This document shows, piece after piece, positions 37,562 through 47,369 of a DNA stretch of 64,000 nucleotides. How positions within the stretch are numbered: position 1 is the first letter of the stretch; each line of letters begins with the position of its first letter. The DNA is from Microvirga soli (GTDB lineage: Bacteria > Pseudomonadota > Alphaproteobacteria > Rhizobiales > Beijerinckiaceae), in the NCBI RefSeq assembly GCF_016734765.1, contig NZ_JAERQE010000008.1, positions 62,001-126,000 on the forward strand, given 5' to 3'. Under the pieces are notes generated by a model. That model made no database searches, had not been told where the DNA came from, and saw only the letters and a program-made list of their open reading frames with translations. The position numbers were made by a program, and so were the translations under genes.

Positions 37562-37942
37562 TTAAGCCCCGGCCTGCATGCGGGCGAGGTGCTTCTTGCG
37601 CGCCTTCGCCTGCCGCTCGGCGAGCTTCATGAGCCAGTCGAGGATGTTGTGCTCGACTGTGAGCCCGGTCTCCGCGTCCTCCAGGCGCTGGATCCGGTCG
37701 ACCCGGAAGCCGCGATAGCCTTCGTCCAGCAGGATATCGATGCCCCCCAAAAGCATCTTGCCAGGACCCACCTTCAGCTCGCGCGCCAGCACCCAGCGCC
37801 GGGTCGCATTGCCGGCCTGGTCCACATAGTCGAGCTCCAGCGCCGCCTCCAGCGGATAGACGTGCCAATTGCCCTCGATCCGCTCCTCGACAGGAGCGTT
37901 CCGGGTCGGCCTCAACAGGGATGTTGCAAGGGTGATAACCAT
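37562..37942 (-). CDS. Small protein with WYL-like pattern
   Basis: 126 residues from the ATG of MVITLATSLLRPTRN; the longer open frame upstream is not conserved-looking. The segment LDYVDQAGNATRRWVLAREL followed by GGIDILLDEGYRGFRVDRI resembles a WYL-fold ligand-sensing domain (strand, R, then FRVDRI). There is no helix-turn-helix. The C-terminus is basic (ERQAKARKKHLARMQ). It could regulate neighbouring genes, but this is inference. Confidence 0.65.
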   Translation of the reverse strand: MVITLATSLLRPTRNAPVEERIEGNWHVYPLEAALELDYVDQAGNATRRWVLARELKVGPGKMLLGGIDILLDEGYRGFRVDRIQRLEDAETGLTVEHNILDWLMKLAERQAKARKKHLARMQAGA

Positions 37943-38126
37943 AGGCGGAATATGGGGTTTCACCCTTTGTTCTGCAAGGAATTCAGGGACTCGATAAGGA
38001 GGAAAATTCCTTAAAAACAAAGCGAAATTTGCGGCTCAAGGACCCTGTGCCAGCTGTTGTAGCTCGCGGACTCCGCGTCTGGGTTTGACCAAGCTTCTGA
38101 CTATGGCTGGATGACCTCAAACCGGC

Positions 38127-38912
38127 TCAATACTCCACTGTCCCTTCCAGGTAGAAGACGCAGGCCCCCTCGAGCTCCACCCGATCCCCGACGAGCCGGC
38201 AGACGATTTCTCCGCCGCGCCGCGAGGCCTGAAACGCTCTGAAGGAGGTCTTGTTCAGCCTCTCCGCCCAGAACGGCGTCAGGCCGCAATGGGCGCCGCC
38301 CGTCACGGGATCTTCGGGAATGCCTTTGGCGGGCGCGAAGTAGCGGCTCACGAAATCGAAGCCTACATCTCCAGGCGCCGTCACGATCACGCCCGAACGG
38401 GCCAGCCTTTCAATCGCTGCCAGATCGGGATTGAGATTGCGGACAATCTCGGCCGTGGCAAGCCGCGCCAGGAAGTTGGAGCCGTCCCAGACCACCTCGG
38501 ATGGCGTTGCGCCAAGGGCCGACGGCAGCTCCGGCGGCGTCGCCACGGGCTCCAGGGTTCGCCTCGGGAAATCCATAACGTAACCGGTCCCTGACCGGCT
38601 GACCGTGAGTGGTCCGCTCGCGGAATGGAACACGACCACCTCGCGCCCGCGCTCAACGCGCTCCATGACGACCGCCGCGCTCGCCAGCGTTGCGTGGCCG
38701 CAGAGCGGCACCTCGACCGTCGGCGTGAACCAGCGGATTCTGTAATCGCCCTTGTCGGCAACCAGGAAGGCGGTTTCGGGAAGGTTGTTTTCGGCCGCAA
38801 CAGCCTGCAGCACTTCCTCGGACGGGAAGCTGTCCAACACCATGACGGCAGCCGGATTCCCGCTGAACCGGCGGCTTGTGAAAGCATCGACCTGGAAAAT
38901 GGGCGCACGCAT
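38127..38912 (-). CDS. PhzF-family isomerase/epimerase-like protein
   Basis: 261 residues. PhzF signatures are present: the start IFQVDAFTSRRFSGNPAAVM, catalytic Glu in LPETAFLV, and RWFTPTVEVPLCGHATLASA. The second-domain cysteine/glycine loop appears as DPVTGGAHCGLTPFWAERL. The fold is the diaminopimelate-epimerase type. Members isomerise diverse substrates; this one is not in a phenazine cluster. Confidence 0.9.
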   Translation of the reverse strand: MRAPIFQVDAFTSRRFSGNPAAVMVLDSFPSEEVLQAVAAENNLPETAFLVADKGDYRIRWFTPTVEVPLCGHATLASAAVVMERVERGREVVVFHSASGPLTVSRSGTGYVMDFPRRTLEPVATPPELPSALGATPSEVVWDGSNFLARLATAEIVRNLNPDLAAIERLARSGVIVTAPGDVGFDFVSRYFAPAKGIPEDPVTGGAHCGLTPFWAERLNKTSFRAFQASRRGGEIVCRLVGDRVELEGACVFYLEGTVEY

Positions 38913-39087
38913 TCCGTTCGCTTATCAACGCTGGAAAAGGGCTGCAACGGCTGCGGCCGTTCTGCGCTTCGGAACCTGAGGATATCTCCTTGCACGGCTA
39001 GAGCCGGTTGCGGGCGAGTCCCTTTATCGAAGGCGTGCGATCGCTTAGACAGGCTGCAACAGTACTGCGCACGCCCGAGGCGATTCC

Positions 39088-39504
39088 ATGCAGATCGAGG
39101 TTCTCGAAGAAGCCAATCCGCCCGGCGCGGAGGACGTGACGGCGGGCTTGCGCGCTCACCTGATCGAGCAGACCGGCGCCTTGCCCTTCATCCCGCTAAC
39201 CCTGCTCCTGCGGGATGAAGGCAACCAGGTGCGCGGCGGCATTCGGGGCGCCGTCGCCCTGCTATGGCTCCAAGTGGACCATTTCTGGGTCGACGAGACC
39301 CTGCGCGGGCAGGGCTATGGCGCCCGCCTGTTGGACAAGGCCGAGGAGGCTGCCCAGATACATGGAGCCATCGGCGCGCAGCTGACCACATCGACGTTTC
39401 AAGCCGAGGGGTTTTATCGGAAGCAAGGCTATGCCGAGATCGGCCGCCTGAAGGATCGCCCACCCGGCCATGACCGGATCTGGATGGCCAAGCGGTGGGG
39501 CTGA
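39088..39504 (+). CDS. GNAT-family N-acetyltransferase
   Basis: 138 residues. The acetyl-CoA motif is VDETLRGQGYGARLLDKAEE and the late segment FQAEGFYRKQGYAEIGRL is typical. Its last 243 bases are overlapped antisense by the 3' end of the Rap1a-type gene. The GNAT domain ends normally at RIWMAKRWG. Confidence 0.85.
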   Translation: MQIEVLEEANPPGAEDVTAGLRAHLIEQTGALPFIPLTLLLRDEGNQVRGGIRGAVALLWLQVDHFWVDETLRGQGYGARLLDKAEEAAQIHGAIGAQLTTSTFQAEGFYRKQGYAEIGRLKDRPPGHDRIWMAKRWG

Positions 39505-39909
39505 CTTACGGAGGGACCGAGACCCGGATTGTTTGCAGGGGAAGGCATCTCCGAGGGCTTTCAAGACGATGCTGGCTCCCGAAAGGTGGCGCTGGGTTGG
39601 GTTGCTCTGCAGGTATTTGCAGACTACGCCGATCACGTGGCCTGAGCTGACCCGACCCCAGGGGCAGACCAGCTTCTCCTGCTTTCCGAGCCCTGCGACC
39701 GCCTGCTGCGCATCGTGGACTCCGAGAATGTAGTTCAGCGCGCTGGCGCTTCGGGTCTGGCAGTGCTCATACAAATCGTTGCCGTCCAGAAAATTCGCCC
39801 GTGCCGGGGCTGTGGCCAGCAGCAGAGCGGCACAGGCTGAAAGGACTGCGAGAAGTCTTAAGCGATTCCCTCGCCGGGCTTGTGTTGCTGCAACCGCCCT
39901 GTCCACCAT
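39262..39909 (-). CDS. Rap1a/Tai-type secreted protein with antisense C-terminal extension
   Basis: About 215 residues. A signal peptide (LLAVLSACAALLLATAPARA) precedes a Rap1a/Tai-like domain (about residues 40-125): FLDGNDLYEHCQ, ALNYILGVHDA, VVCKYLQSNPTQRHLSGASI and LGDAFPC, with four cysteines. The domain ends about 39523. The frame then continues about 87 codons into the antisense of the GNAT gene, which is not domain-like; a normal member would stop near there. An AGGAGGT lies just before the start (ATG 39909 or GTG 39906). The Tai proteins are immunity factors for type VI amidases, but no effector is seen here. Confidence 0.75.
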   Translation of the reverse strand: MVDRAVAATQARRGNRLRLLAVLSACAALLLATAPARANFLDGNDLYEHCQTRSASALNYILGVHDAQQAVAGLGKQEKLVCPWGRVSSGHVIGVVCKYLQSNPTQRHLSGASIVLKALGDAFPCKQSGSRSLRKSAPPLGHPDPVMAGWAILQAADLGIALLPIKPLGLKRRCGQLRADGSMYLGSLLGLVQQAGAIALPAQGLVDPEMVHLEP

Positions 39910-40020
39910 CCACCTCCTGGCCTGGCGAACGTTACCCACCGAACCCGGCTTTGGCGACCGGCCGGAGGGGGTAATCACCTTGCCGAGGTTGTGGGCAAGA
40001 CATGCGACGAAGGCGCCCTA

Positions 40021-40211
40021 GTGTCATCCCTGGCGAGCGTAGCGAGGGAAGGAGACCCATGGCGTTGCGCTTGACCGTGGATTCCCTCCCCCCTACGCTT
40101 TCGCTCCGGCCGGGAATGACAGCCTCTTCGTCATGCCCGCAATTGTTGCGGCCATCCCCGTCTTCAGCCTGGCCCAAGACGGGGATGGCCGGGGCAAGCC
40201 CGGCCATGACG
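40021..40211. repeat. Types A-like and D palindromic repeats
   Basis: 40021-40121 is a GTCATCCCTGGCGAGCGTAG ... CGGCCGGGAATGACAG palindrome, a diverged type A relative. 40129-40211 is a type D unit (CGTCATGCCCGCAATTGTTG ... GGGCAAGCCCGGCCATGACG) with inner arms CATCCCCGTCTT and AAGACGGGGATG. Confidence 0.85.
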
Positions 40212-40224
40212 CGGCGTGTCTCTA

Positions 40225-40349
40225 TCCCGCCCCTTTGCGGGGGAGGGTGGCGAGCGGCGCTAGCCGGGAGAGGTGCGGTGCTTGTCCTGACGGCCCCTCG
40301 CCCGACCTGCTGCGCAGGCCGCCCTCTCCCGCTGAACGGGAGAGGGAGC
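40225..40349. repeat. Type B palindromic repeat
   Basis: Two nested palindromes built on CCCGCCCCTTTGCGGGGG and CTCTCCCGCTGAACGGGAGAG, joined by a CCGGGAGAGGTGCGG segment. It matches the inner part of the 3.2 kb repeat in design. Confidence 0.8.
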
Positions 40350-40373
40350 ACAGTGTTCGTTCACTCTTTGTTC

Positions 40374-40402
40374 TTGACAATTCTCCTAAGCTGAGCCATA
40401 CC
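40374..40402 (+). promoter_or_regulatory. Promoter-like hexamers in the gap before aspS
   Basis: A consensus TTGACA (40374-40379), then 17 bases and a weak CATACC, or 18 bases and ATACCT. If active it would transcribe the structured segment at 40.4-40.8 kb and possibly aspS. The region 40403-40683 shows no gene or repeat I can name. Confidence 0.25.
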
Positions 40403-40683
40403 TGTGCCGTCCTGCTTCACGAGGGACGCGCCCGAGGCGTCGGTTGTGGAGGCGGGATGCGGCTCTGGCCGCTGCGGGACAAGACGCTGGTCCCCCATGC
40501 CAGGGCTCTGAGTGGAGGATGAGGTTCATGGCGGCTGTTCGGGCAGGGCCATGCGCACGCTTTCCAAGCCTCGCCAGCCCGAGGATCTTCATCAAGGGCT
40601 GCGTTCGAGAAGTGCCGTGAAGCGGGTCTGAGGGTGCCGTCCCTGATCCCGCCGGAGCGCGAGGCTCAGGGTCGAAAAGCCGT

Positions 40684-40794
40684 GCGCGGGAGGCAAGGTG
40701 CTTCCCGTCCGGGCGGAACTCCCGTCCCGACCCGATCCTTCGCCCGCTCCATCGGAGTGCAGCGAAGCCGCCTTGCCTCCCGCGCTTCCCTTTT
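40684..40794 (+). ncRNA. Candidate structured RNA or long terminator, unassigned
   Basis: A perfect 15-pair stem, GCGCGGGAGGCAAGG (40684-40698) with CCTTGCCTCCCGCGC (40771-40785). It continues inward as GCTTC/GAAGC and a CGGGCG/CGCCCG helix, so the whole segment can fold as one rod. TTCCCTTTT follows the last arm. It could be the 3' end of a small RNA starting near 40.4 kb. It lacks the signatures of RNase P RNA, tmRNA or SRP RNA, and I could not match it to 6S RNA. Confidence 0.35.
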
Positions 40795-40946
40795 AAGTGC
40801 CCGAGACGAGCCACAGCCAGCCTGCAGCCGCCACCCCGATCAGGGGAGGGAGCGCCCCCGCACAGGCTCGATTTCAGCCTTCCGCCTTGACTTCCCCGGC
40901 CTCCCATGGATGTTGCGCCTCAAACCGAACCAGCAGGCTTTTGTCC

Positions 40947-42767
40947 ATGTCCGCCTCCATGCACCGTTACCGTTCCCACACCTGCGGCGCGCTCCGCGAA
41001 TCCGATGTCGGCGGGATCGCCCGCCTGTCCGGCTGGTGCCACCGCATCCGCGACCATGGCGGCGTGCTGTTCATCGACCTGCGCGACCATTACGGCATGA
41101 CCCAGTGCGTGATCGATCCGGATTCCCCGGCGTTCAAGATGGCCGAGACGGCCCGGTCCGAGTGGGTCATCCGCGTGGACGGCAAGGTGCGCAAACGCCC
41201 GGCCGGCACCGAGAACGCCGAGCTGCCCACCGGCATGATCGAGGTCTACATCACCGACATCGAGGTTTTGGGCCCGGCGGCCGAGCTGCCCATGCCGGTC
41301 TTCGGTGACCAGGAGTACCCGGAGGAGACCCGTCTCACCTACCGTTACCTGGATCTGCGCCGCGAGAAGCTGCACAACAACATCATGAAGCGCGGCGCGA
41401 TCGTCAACGCGCTGCGCACCCGGATGCAGCAGAGCGGCTTCTTCGAGTTCACCACGCCGATTCTCACCGCCTCGAGCCCTGAAGGCGCGCGCGACTTCCT
41501 GGTGCCGTCGCGCATCCATCCCGGCAAGTTCTATGCGCTGCCGCAGGCCCCGCAGCAGTTCAAGCAGCTGATCATGATCTCCGGCTTCGACCGGTACTTC
41601 CAGCTCGCCCCCTGCTTCCGCGACGAGGACCCGCGCGCCGACCGCCTGCCGGGCGAGTTCTACCAGCTCGACGTGGAGATGAGCTTCGTCACCCAGGAAG
41701 ACATCTTCCAGACCATGGAGCCGGTGATCCGCGACACCTTCAAGGAGTTCGCGGACGGCAAACCGGTGACCGAGACCTTCCCGCGCATTCCGTATTTCGA
41801 GTCCATGCTGAAGTACGGCAACGACAAGCCGGACCTGCGCAACCCGCTGATCATTGCCGATGTGTCGGAGGTGTTCACCCGTGAGGATGTGACCTTCAAC
41901 GCGTTCAAGAACGTCATCAAGTCCGGCGGCGTGGTGCGCGCCATTCCGGCGACGGGCGCAGCCTCTCAGCCGCGCTCCTTTTTCGACAAGCTCAACGACT
42001 GGGCGCGTACGGAAGGCGCGCCTGGCCTCGGCTACATCGTGTTCGAGGAAGAGGGCGGCCAGATCGTCGCTAAGGGCCCCATCGCCAAGTTCATCCCGGA
42101 AGCGGCCCAGGCCGTCATCCGCGAGAAGGCCGGCATCAAAGCGGGCGACGCGGTGTTCTTCTCGGCCGGGTCTGAGGACAAGGCGGCGTCGCTTGCCGGC
42201 AAGGCGCGCACGCGCATCGGCGACGAACTCGGGCTCACCGACAAGGATCGGTTCGAGTTCTGCTGGATCGTCGACTTCCCGCAATACGAGTGGAACGAGG
42301 ACGAGAAAAAGATCGACTTCTCCCACAACCCGTTCTCCATGGGCAACATGGACCATGACGAGTTCATGGCGCTCGATCCGTCGGACAAGGACAAGATCCT
42401 CAAGATGACGGCCTTCCAGTACGACATGGTGTGCAACGGCTACGAGATGGCTTCGGGTTCGATCCGCAACCATCGTCCCGACCGGATGGTGAAGGCCTTC
42501 GAGATCGCCGGCTATGGCGAGCAGGAGGTCATGGAGCGGTTCGGCGGCATGTACCGTGCCTTCCAGTACGGCGCGCCTCCACATGGCGGCATGGCGGCTG
42601 GCGTCGACCGCATCGTGATGCTGCTCTGCGGCGCCCAGAACCTGCGCGAGATCACGCTCTTCCCCATGAACCAGAAGGCGGAAGATCTGCTGCTGGGCGC
42701 ACCCTCCGACGTGACGCCCAAGCAGCTGCGCGAGCTGCACATCCGGCTGAACCTGCCGGAGAAATAA
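40947..42767 (+). CDS. aspS: Aspartate-tRNA ligase (likely non-discriminating)
   Basis: 606 residues, bacterial-type AspRS: N-terminal OB fold ([20 protein letters not shown]), class II motif 2 ([20 protein letters not shown]), the GAD insertion domain, and motif 3 ([11 protein letters not shown]). GatCAB in the same window suggests it also charges tRNA-Asn with Asp (inference). The ATG at 40947 has GCAGG upstream; [10 protein letters not shown] at 40959 is the family-like alternative. A terminator follows. Confidence 0.97.
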   Translation: MSASMHRYRSHTCGALRESDVGGIARLSGWCHRIRDHGGVLFIDLRDHYGMTQCVIDPDSPAFKMAETARSEWVIRVDGKVRKRPAGTENAELPTGMIEVYITDIEVLGPAAELPMPVFGDQEYPEETRLTYRYLDLRREKLHNNIMKRGAIVNALRTRMQQSGFFEFTTPILTASSPEGARDFLVPSRIHPGKFYALPQAPQQFKQLIMISGFDRYFQLAPCFRDEDPRADRLPGEFYQLDVEMSFVTQEDIFQTMEPVIRDTFKEFADGKPVTETFPRIPYFESMLKYGNDKPDLRNPLIIADVSEVFTREDVTFNAFKNVIKSGGVVRAIPATGAASQPRSFFDKLNDWARTEGAPGLGYIVFEEEGGQIVAKGPIAKFIPEAAQAVIREKAGIKAGDAVFFSAGSEDKAASLAGKARTRIGDELGLTDKDRFEFCWIVDFPQYEWNEDEKKIDFSHNPFSMGNMDHDEFMALDPSDKDKILKMTAFQYDMVCNGYEMASGSIRNHRPDRMVKAFEIAGYGEQEVMERFGGMYRAFQYGAPPHGGMAAGVDRIVMLLCGAQNLREITLFPMNQKAEDLLLGAPSDVTPKQLRELHIRLNLPEK

Positions 42768-42794
42768 GCTTAAGCGCGTTTCGTATTGATCCTT

Positions 42795-42831
42795 GATTTC
42801 GGCAGTGCCCAGGCGCTGCCGAAATCGTTTT
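42795..42831 (+). terminator. Rho-independent terminator after aspS
   Basis: Perfect 11-pair stem GATTTCGGCAG and CTGCCGAAATC with a ten-base loop, followed by GTTTTAGG. 27 bases beyond the aspS stop. Confidence 0.85.
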
Positions 42832-42932
42832 AGGCTCTCTGCTTACTTCGCCGCCGGAGAAGAACGTTGACGGCGAGGGGCAGGGCGCTCACAAGGTCCT
42901 TAGATATTCAATAGTTGTTGGGAGCGTCGGGG

Positions 42933-45236
42933 ATGGGAGACAACATCTCGCAGGATCTGAAATCGGGAGCGATGTTCTACCATCAGTATCCGCGCCCCGG
43001 TAAGCTCGAGATCCAGCCCACCAAGCCCCTCGGCAACCAGCGCGACCTGGCGCTGGCCTATTCCCCCGGTGTGGCAGCCCCGTGCGAAGCCATCGCGGCC
43101 GATCCGGCGCAAGCCGCTAACCTTACCTCCCGCCAGAACCTCGTGGCCGTGATTTCCAATGGCACGGCCGTGCTGGGCCTCGGCGATATCGGCCCGCTCG
43201 CCTCAAAGCCGGTGATGGAAGGCAAGGCGGTCCTGTTCAAGAAGTTCTCCGGCATCGACGTGTTCGACATCGAGGTGGCCGAGAACAACGTGGACAAGCT
43301 GGTCGAGGTGATCGCGGCCCTTGAGCCCACTTTCGGCGGCATCAACCTCGAGGATATCAAGGCGCCGGAATGCTTCGAGGTCGAGGAGCGGCTGAAGGCC
43401 CGCATGGGCATCCCGGTCTTCCACGACGACCAGCACGGCACCGCGATCATCGTGGGCGCCGCCGTGACGAACGCGCTGGAACTGTCGGGCAAGCGCATCG
43501 AGGACGTGAAGATCGTCACCTCGGGCGCCGGTGCCGCCGCGCTCGCCTGCCTCAACCTGCTGGTGTCGCTGGGCGCCAAGCGCGAGAACATCTGGGTCAC
43601 GGACATCAAGGGCGTGGTCCACGAGGGCCGTAACGAGCTCATGGACCGCTGGAAATCGGTCTATGCTCAAGTCACCGATGCGCGCACGCTCGCCGACGTG
43701 ATCCCGGATGCGGACGTGTTCCTCGGTCTGTCCGCTGGCGGCGTGCTCAAGCCCGAGCTGCTCGCCCAGATGGCCCCGCGCCCGCTCATCATGGCATTGG
43801 CCAATCCTTATCCTGAGATCATGCCGGAGGAAGCGGAGGCCGCGCGTCCCGACGCGATGATCTGCACCGGCCGCTCGGACTATCCGAACCAGGTCAACAA
43901 CGTCCTGTGCTTCCCGTACATCTTCCGCGGCGCGCTCGATGTGGGCGCCACGACCATCAACGAGGAAATGAAGGCTGCAGCCGTGAAGGCCATCGCAGGC
44001 TTGGCCCGCGAGGCACCCTCCGAGGTGGTGGCGCGCGCCTATGGCGGCGAGGCGCATCCCTTCGGCCGCAAGTCCCTGATCCCGAGCCCGTTCGATCCGC
44101 GCCTGATCCTGCGCATCGCGCCGGCAGTCGCTCAGGCCGCCATGGATTCGGGGGTCGCCACGCGTCCGCTGGAAGACCTTGAGGCCTATGCCGAGTCCCT
44201 CGGCCGCTTCGTGTTCCGCTCCGGCTTCATCATGAAGCCGCTGTTCTCGCAGGCGAAGGCCAACCCCAAGCGGGTGATCTATGCCGAGGGCGAGGACGAG
44301 CGGGTCTTACGGGCCGTGCAGGTCATCGTCGAGGAAGGCATCGCCAAGCCAATCCTGATCGGACGCCCCAGCGTGATCGAGACGCGCATGAAGCGCTTCG
44401 GCCTCTCCATGGAGATCGGCCGTCATTTCGAGCTTGTGAACCCGGAGGACGATCCGCGCTATCGCGACTACGTGACCACCTACGTGGAGGCGGCGGGCCG
44501 CAAGGGCATCACGCCGGACGCGGCCCGAACCCTGGTGCGCACAAACTCCACGGTCATCGGCGCGCTTGCGGTGCGGCGAGGGGATGCGGATGCGCTGATC
44601 TGCGGTCTCGAAGGCCGCTTCCAGTCCCGCGTCAAGCACATCAAGGACATCATCGGCTTGGCACCCGGCGTGAACGAGCTGGCGGCCCTGTCGCTGGTGA
44701 TCACCTCGAAGGGGGCCTACTTCCTGGCCGACACGCATGTGCAGATCGACCCGACCGCCGAGCAGCTCGCCGACATGACGATCGCCTGCGCGAGCCATGT
44801 GCGCCGCTTCGGCATGGAGCCCAAGATCGCGCTCCTGTCGCATTCGGATTTCGGCGCAGCCGACAGCCGCTCGGCACTCAAGATGCGCGAGGCGCTGGCC
44901 TGCATTACCGAACGTGCGCCCGACCTCGAAGTCGACGGCGAGATGCAGGCGGATTCGGCCCTATCCGAAATGCTGCGCGAGCGGGTAAACCCCCATTCGC
45001 GTTTAACCGGCGAGGCGAACGTGCTGATCATGCCGAACCTGGATGCCGCCAACATTGCATTCCAGTTCACCAAGATCCTGGCGGATTCGCTTCCCGTCGG
45101 CCCGATTCTCATCGGACCGGCCAAGCCCGCCCATATCCTGACGCCGTCCGTGACAGCCCGCGGTATCGTCAACCTCACGGCCATCGCGGTCGTCGAGGCG
45201 CAGGCGGCCGAGCAGGATCAGCCGATGCTGATTTGA
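42933..45236 (+). CDS. maeB: NADP-dependent malic enzyme with PTA-like C-terminal domain
   Basis: 767 residues, the long MaeB form. Residues 1-430 form the malic enzyme: [16 protein letters not shown] with the metal and substrate region [20 protein letters not shown], and [13 protein letters not shown] with [12 protein letters not shown]. The remainder resembles phosphate acetyltransferase ([20 protein letters not shown] to the [20 protein letters not shown] end) and is thought to be regulatory. It converts malate to pyruvate, giving NADPH. ATG 42933 (MGDNISQ) is preferred over the TTG at 42915. Confidence 0.96.
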   Translation: MGDNISQDLKSGAMFYHQYPRPGKLEIQPTKPLGNQRDLALAYSPGVAAPCEAIAADPAQAANLTSRQNLVAVISNGTAVLGLGDIGPLASKPVMEGKAVLFKKFSGIDVFDIEVAENNVDKLVEVIAALEPTFGGINLEDIKAPECFEVEERLKARMGIPVFHDDQHGTAIIVGAAVTNALELSGKRIEDVKIVTSGAGAAALACLNLLVSLGAKRENIWVTDIKGVVHEGRNELMDRWKSVYAQVTDARTLADVIPDADVFLGLSAGGVLKPELLAQMAPRPLIMALANPYPEIMPEEAEAARPDAMICTGRSDYPNQVNNVLCFPYIFRGALDVGATTINEEMKAAAVKAIAGLAREAPSEVVARAYGGEAHPFGRKSLIPSPFDPRLILRIAPAVAQAAMDSGVATRPLEDLEAYAESLGRFVFRSGFIMKPLFSQAKANPKRVIYAEGEDERVLRAVQVIVEEGIAKPILIGRPSVIETRMKRFGLSMEIGRHFELVNPEDDPRYRDYVTTYVEAAGRKGITPDAARTLVRTNSTVIGALAVRRGDADALICGLEGRFQSRVKHIKDIIGLAPGVNELAALSLVITSKGAYFLADTHVQIDPTAEQLADMTIACASHVRRFGMEPKIALLSHSDFGAADSRSALKMREALACITERAPDLEVDGEMQADSALSEMLRERVNPHSRLTGEANVLIMPNLDAANIAFQFTKILADSLPVGPILIGPAKPAHILTPSVTARGIVNLTAIAVVEAQAAEQDQPMLI

Positions 45237-45260
45237 GGGCAGGTTTTCAGCAACCTCACC

Positions 45261-45386
45261 GTCATCCCGGGGCCGCGTAGCGGAGCCCGGGATCCATAAA
45301 CGCTAACGATACAGGAAGAGGCGAAACGCTGATCGCTTTTTCTTGAGATGCAGTGGTTATGGATCCCCGCCTTCGCGGGGATGACA
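45261..45386. repeat. Type A composite repeat sharing sequence with the 21.5 kb copy
   Basis: GTCATCCCGGGGCCGCGTAG at the left and GATCCCCGCCTTCGCGGGGA-type palindrome at the right end, with GTGGTTATGGATCCCCGCC near 45.36 kb as in the 21.6 kb copy. It fills the convergent gap between maeB and the large secreted-protein gene. Confidence 0.83.
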
Positions 45387-45421
45387 GCGGGGGGGCATGC
45401 CCCCGCTGATATGGCGATGGC

Positions 45422-47281
45422 CTACTCCACCTTCGCGGAGATGTTCAGTTTCGCCAGCGCTTCCTTCGGATCGGACGCCAGCATCGCATCCATCACGCCG
45501 AAGCCGGACGGATTCTTGGGCTGCGCATTGAGCGTGAGCTTGCCGGGCTTGGCGATGAAGCGGCCGATGGCCTGACCCAGTGTCGAGGCCTGTTCCGAAT
45601 TGCCGATCATGGACGACACGACGAACGGCGCGGCGCTCGCATAGATCGTCCGCAGCGCCTCGGGCGTGGTTTTCTGTTCCTTGGCTGCCTGGATCAGGTA
45701 GCGCCCGAGCAGGCCCTTGTCCTCGACAACGATATCGGCCGATTTCGCCTTGGCGCCGATCAGCGCCGCCGCAGCGGTCGCCTCATCGGCGCTGAAGAGG
45801 TCCTGGGTGACGTTGCCGATGGTGCCCGTCAGCGAGAGGCTGCCCATGTCCTGCCCCTGAACGGACACTTCCTTAAGGGCAATTTCCTTGGCGCTTTCGT
45901 TCCATATCGCGGCAGCCAGGAACGAGACGTCGATATTCTTGTAGCCCAGCGCCGTGAGCTCCTTGACGCCGTCGTCGGTGCTTTTCGACGGCAGGGTCAT
46001 CGTCAGGTTCTGCAGTCCGATCCGGAGATTGGTCGGGATGGCGTTCACCGGCTTATCGGCTGTCAGCTCGAAGCCTTTCAGCGCGGCCTGCACCTTGACC
46101 TTCTTGCCCTCGTCCTCAGTCGTTCCGTCGATGGAGAAGCCCGAGAGGCGCAGGGTCCCCAGGGTCGGAACGAGGCTGCGCATCGTCGCGGCATCGAGAT
46201 CATCAAAGGACTTGGCCTGAAGGTTCCTGAGGCCGTCGAGCGTCTGCCGGAACGAGAAGCCCGTGAGGCTCAACGAGTCGAGCTTCATGCGGTTGTCCTT
46301 GTCGGAGAACTCGAAGCCCTCCCATCGCATGTCCGCCGGCTGGGCATCGGTGCCGCCCGTATAAGCGATGCGGGCAATGCGTGCCTGACCGGAAGAGCCC
46401 TTGGCCTTAGTGGTCATCTCGATTCCGGAGGCCTCCATGAAGCCGATCTGGAAGGAATCAATGAGGTCGGCGATTGCCGGCAGCAGGCGTGCCTGATCCT
46501 CGGCCGACAGGTCGGTGCGGTCCGACATTTCGGTCATGAGGGTCACCGTGCCGTTCCAGGAATCCTTGGTCGGGCGCCCGAGGAAGTCGCGGCCGCCGAG
46601 GCGGGCAATCTTGAAGGTGATGCCTTCCCGGCTGTCCACCAGCTGCAGATTCTCAAGCGAGAAAGCCCCATAAATCTTGGCCATGGGCGTGGAGGGGCCA
46701 TCGGACTTGGCCTCGTAGAGCCGCGCCATCGCCGGCAGGTCCACCTCGCTCATGGTGGTGCGGCCCCCGGTGACCACAACCTTGTCCTTGGTGCCAGACG
46801 ATTCCATGGCCATCGTCTCGATCGCAACCGATGCGATCCGCCCTTGGGAGACGTCGCTGACGACCGTGTTGCGGTAGGTGGTGGTCTGGGTTTCCTTGCC
46901 CATAACCTGCTTCACCCGAGCTTCGGGAATCGTGATCTGCTTGGCATTGATCCGCCTGAGGCGGCTTTCCATCGGCTCGGACGAAGCGGACGAGAACAGC
47001 GCTTCGATCTCGGCCCGCGGTGTGGACACGCCGGAGAACTCGATCCGCTTCATCTCGTAGGTCGTGACACCGAAGGTGAAGGTCACGTTGTCGAGGCTGA
47101 AGCTGTCGGCGGATTGCGCGAAAGCGGCGCTCCAGAGCGGGACCTTGACGGCTCCAACTGAGATGCGCTGTCCGCCTGACTCGATGACTAGGTCGCGCAG
47201 AACGGCCGGCTCAAACGACAGCGCGGTCGAGCCGGCAAGCAAAGCGAGGGCGGCAACGCCGGCGTGGTAACGAAGTCTCAT
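45422..47281 (-). CDS. Large secreted protein, unknown
   Basis: 619 residues. The signal-peptide-like start is MRLRYHAGVAALALLAGSTA. The mature part has long alternating strands and repeated motifs such as TFGVTTYEMKRIEFSGVS, MKLDSLSLTGFSFRQTLDGL and LGTLRLSGFSIDGT, suggesting an elongated beta-rich protein. The end is DPKEALAKLNISAKVE. No family recognised. ATG 47281 has GGGAGA upstream, four codons inside the longest frame. It is probably periplasmic. Confidence 0.75.
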   Translation of the reverse strand: MRLRYHAGVAALALLAGSTALSFEPAVLRDLVIESGGQRISVGAVKVPLWSAAFAQSADSFSLDNVTFTFGVTTYEMKRIEFSGVSTPRAEIEALFSSASSEPMESRLRRINAKQITIPEARVKQVMGKETQTTTYRNTVVSDVSQGRIASVAIETMAMESSGTKDKVVVTGGRTTMSEVDLPAMARLYEAKSDGPSTPMAKIYGAFSLENLQLVDSREGITFKIARLGGRDFLGRPTKDSWNGTVTLMTEMSDRTDLSAEDQARLLPAIADLIDSFQIGFMEASGIEMTTKAKGSSGQARIARIAYTGGTDAQPADMRWEGFEFSDKDNRMKLDSLSLTGFSFRQTLDGLRNLQAKSFDDLDAATMRSLVPTLGTLRLSGFSIDGTTEDEGKKVKVQAALKGFELTADKPVNAIPTNLRIGLQNLTMTLPSKSTDDGVKELTALGYKNIDVSFLAAAIWNESAKEIALKEVSVQGQDMGSLSLTGTIGNVTQDLFSADEATAAAALIGAKAKSADIVVEDKGLLGRYLIQAAKEQKTTPEALRTIYASAAPFVVSSMIGNSEQASTLGQAIGRFIAKPGKLTLNAQPKNPSGFGVMDAMLASDPKEALAKLNISAKVE

Positions 47282-47369
47282 GATGTCTCCCAAAGCCGGC
47301 GAATCGGATGCCAGTATCCTTTAGCCGAAAGGCGCCCAGGAGGGGAGAACAGGGGAGTACGTAACGTTT

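Noticed and set aside
39262..39909. Type VI immunity protein with a nearby effector
   Set aside because: The domain resembles Rap1a/Tai, but no amidase effector or type VI component is in the window, so an immunity role was not assigned.
40400..40800. RNase P RNA, tmRNA, SRP RNA or 6S RNA in the gap before aspS
   Set aside because: The universal RNase P element (GAGGAAAGTCC-type), a tmRNA tag or CCA arm, and the SRP tetraloop core are absent on both strands; 6S could not be matched by eye, so no name was given.
40386..40907. A 173-codon minus-strand open frame in the gap before aspS
   Set aside because: No domain pattern, basic low-complexity composition, and it spans the perfect stem at 40684-40785; more likely non-coding.
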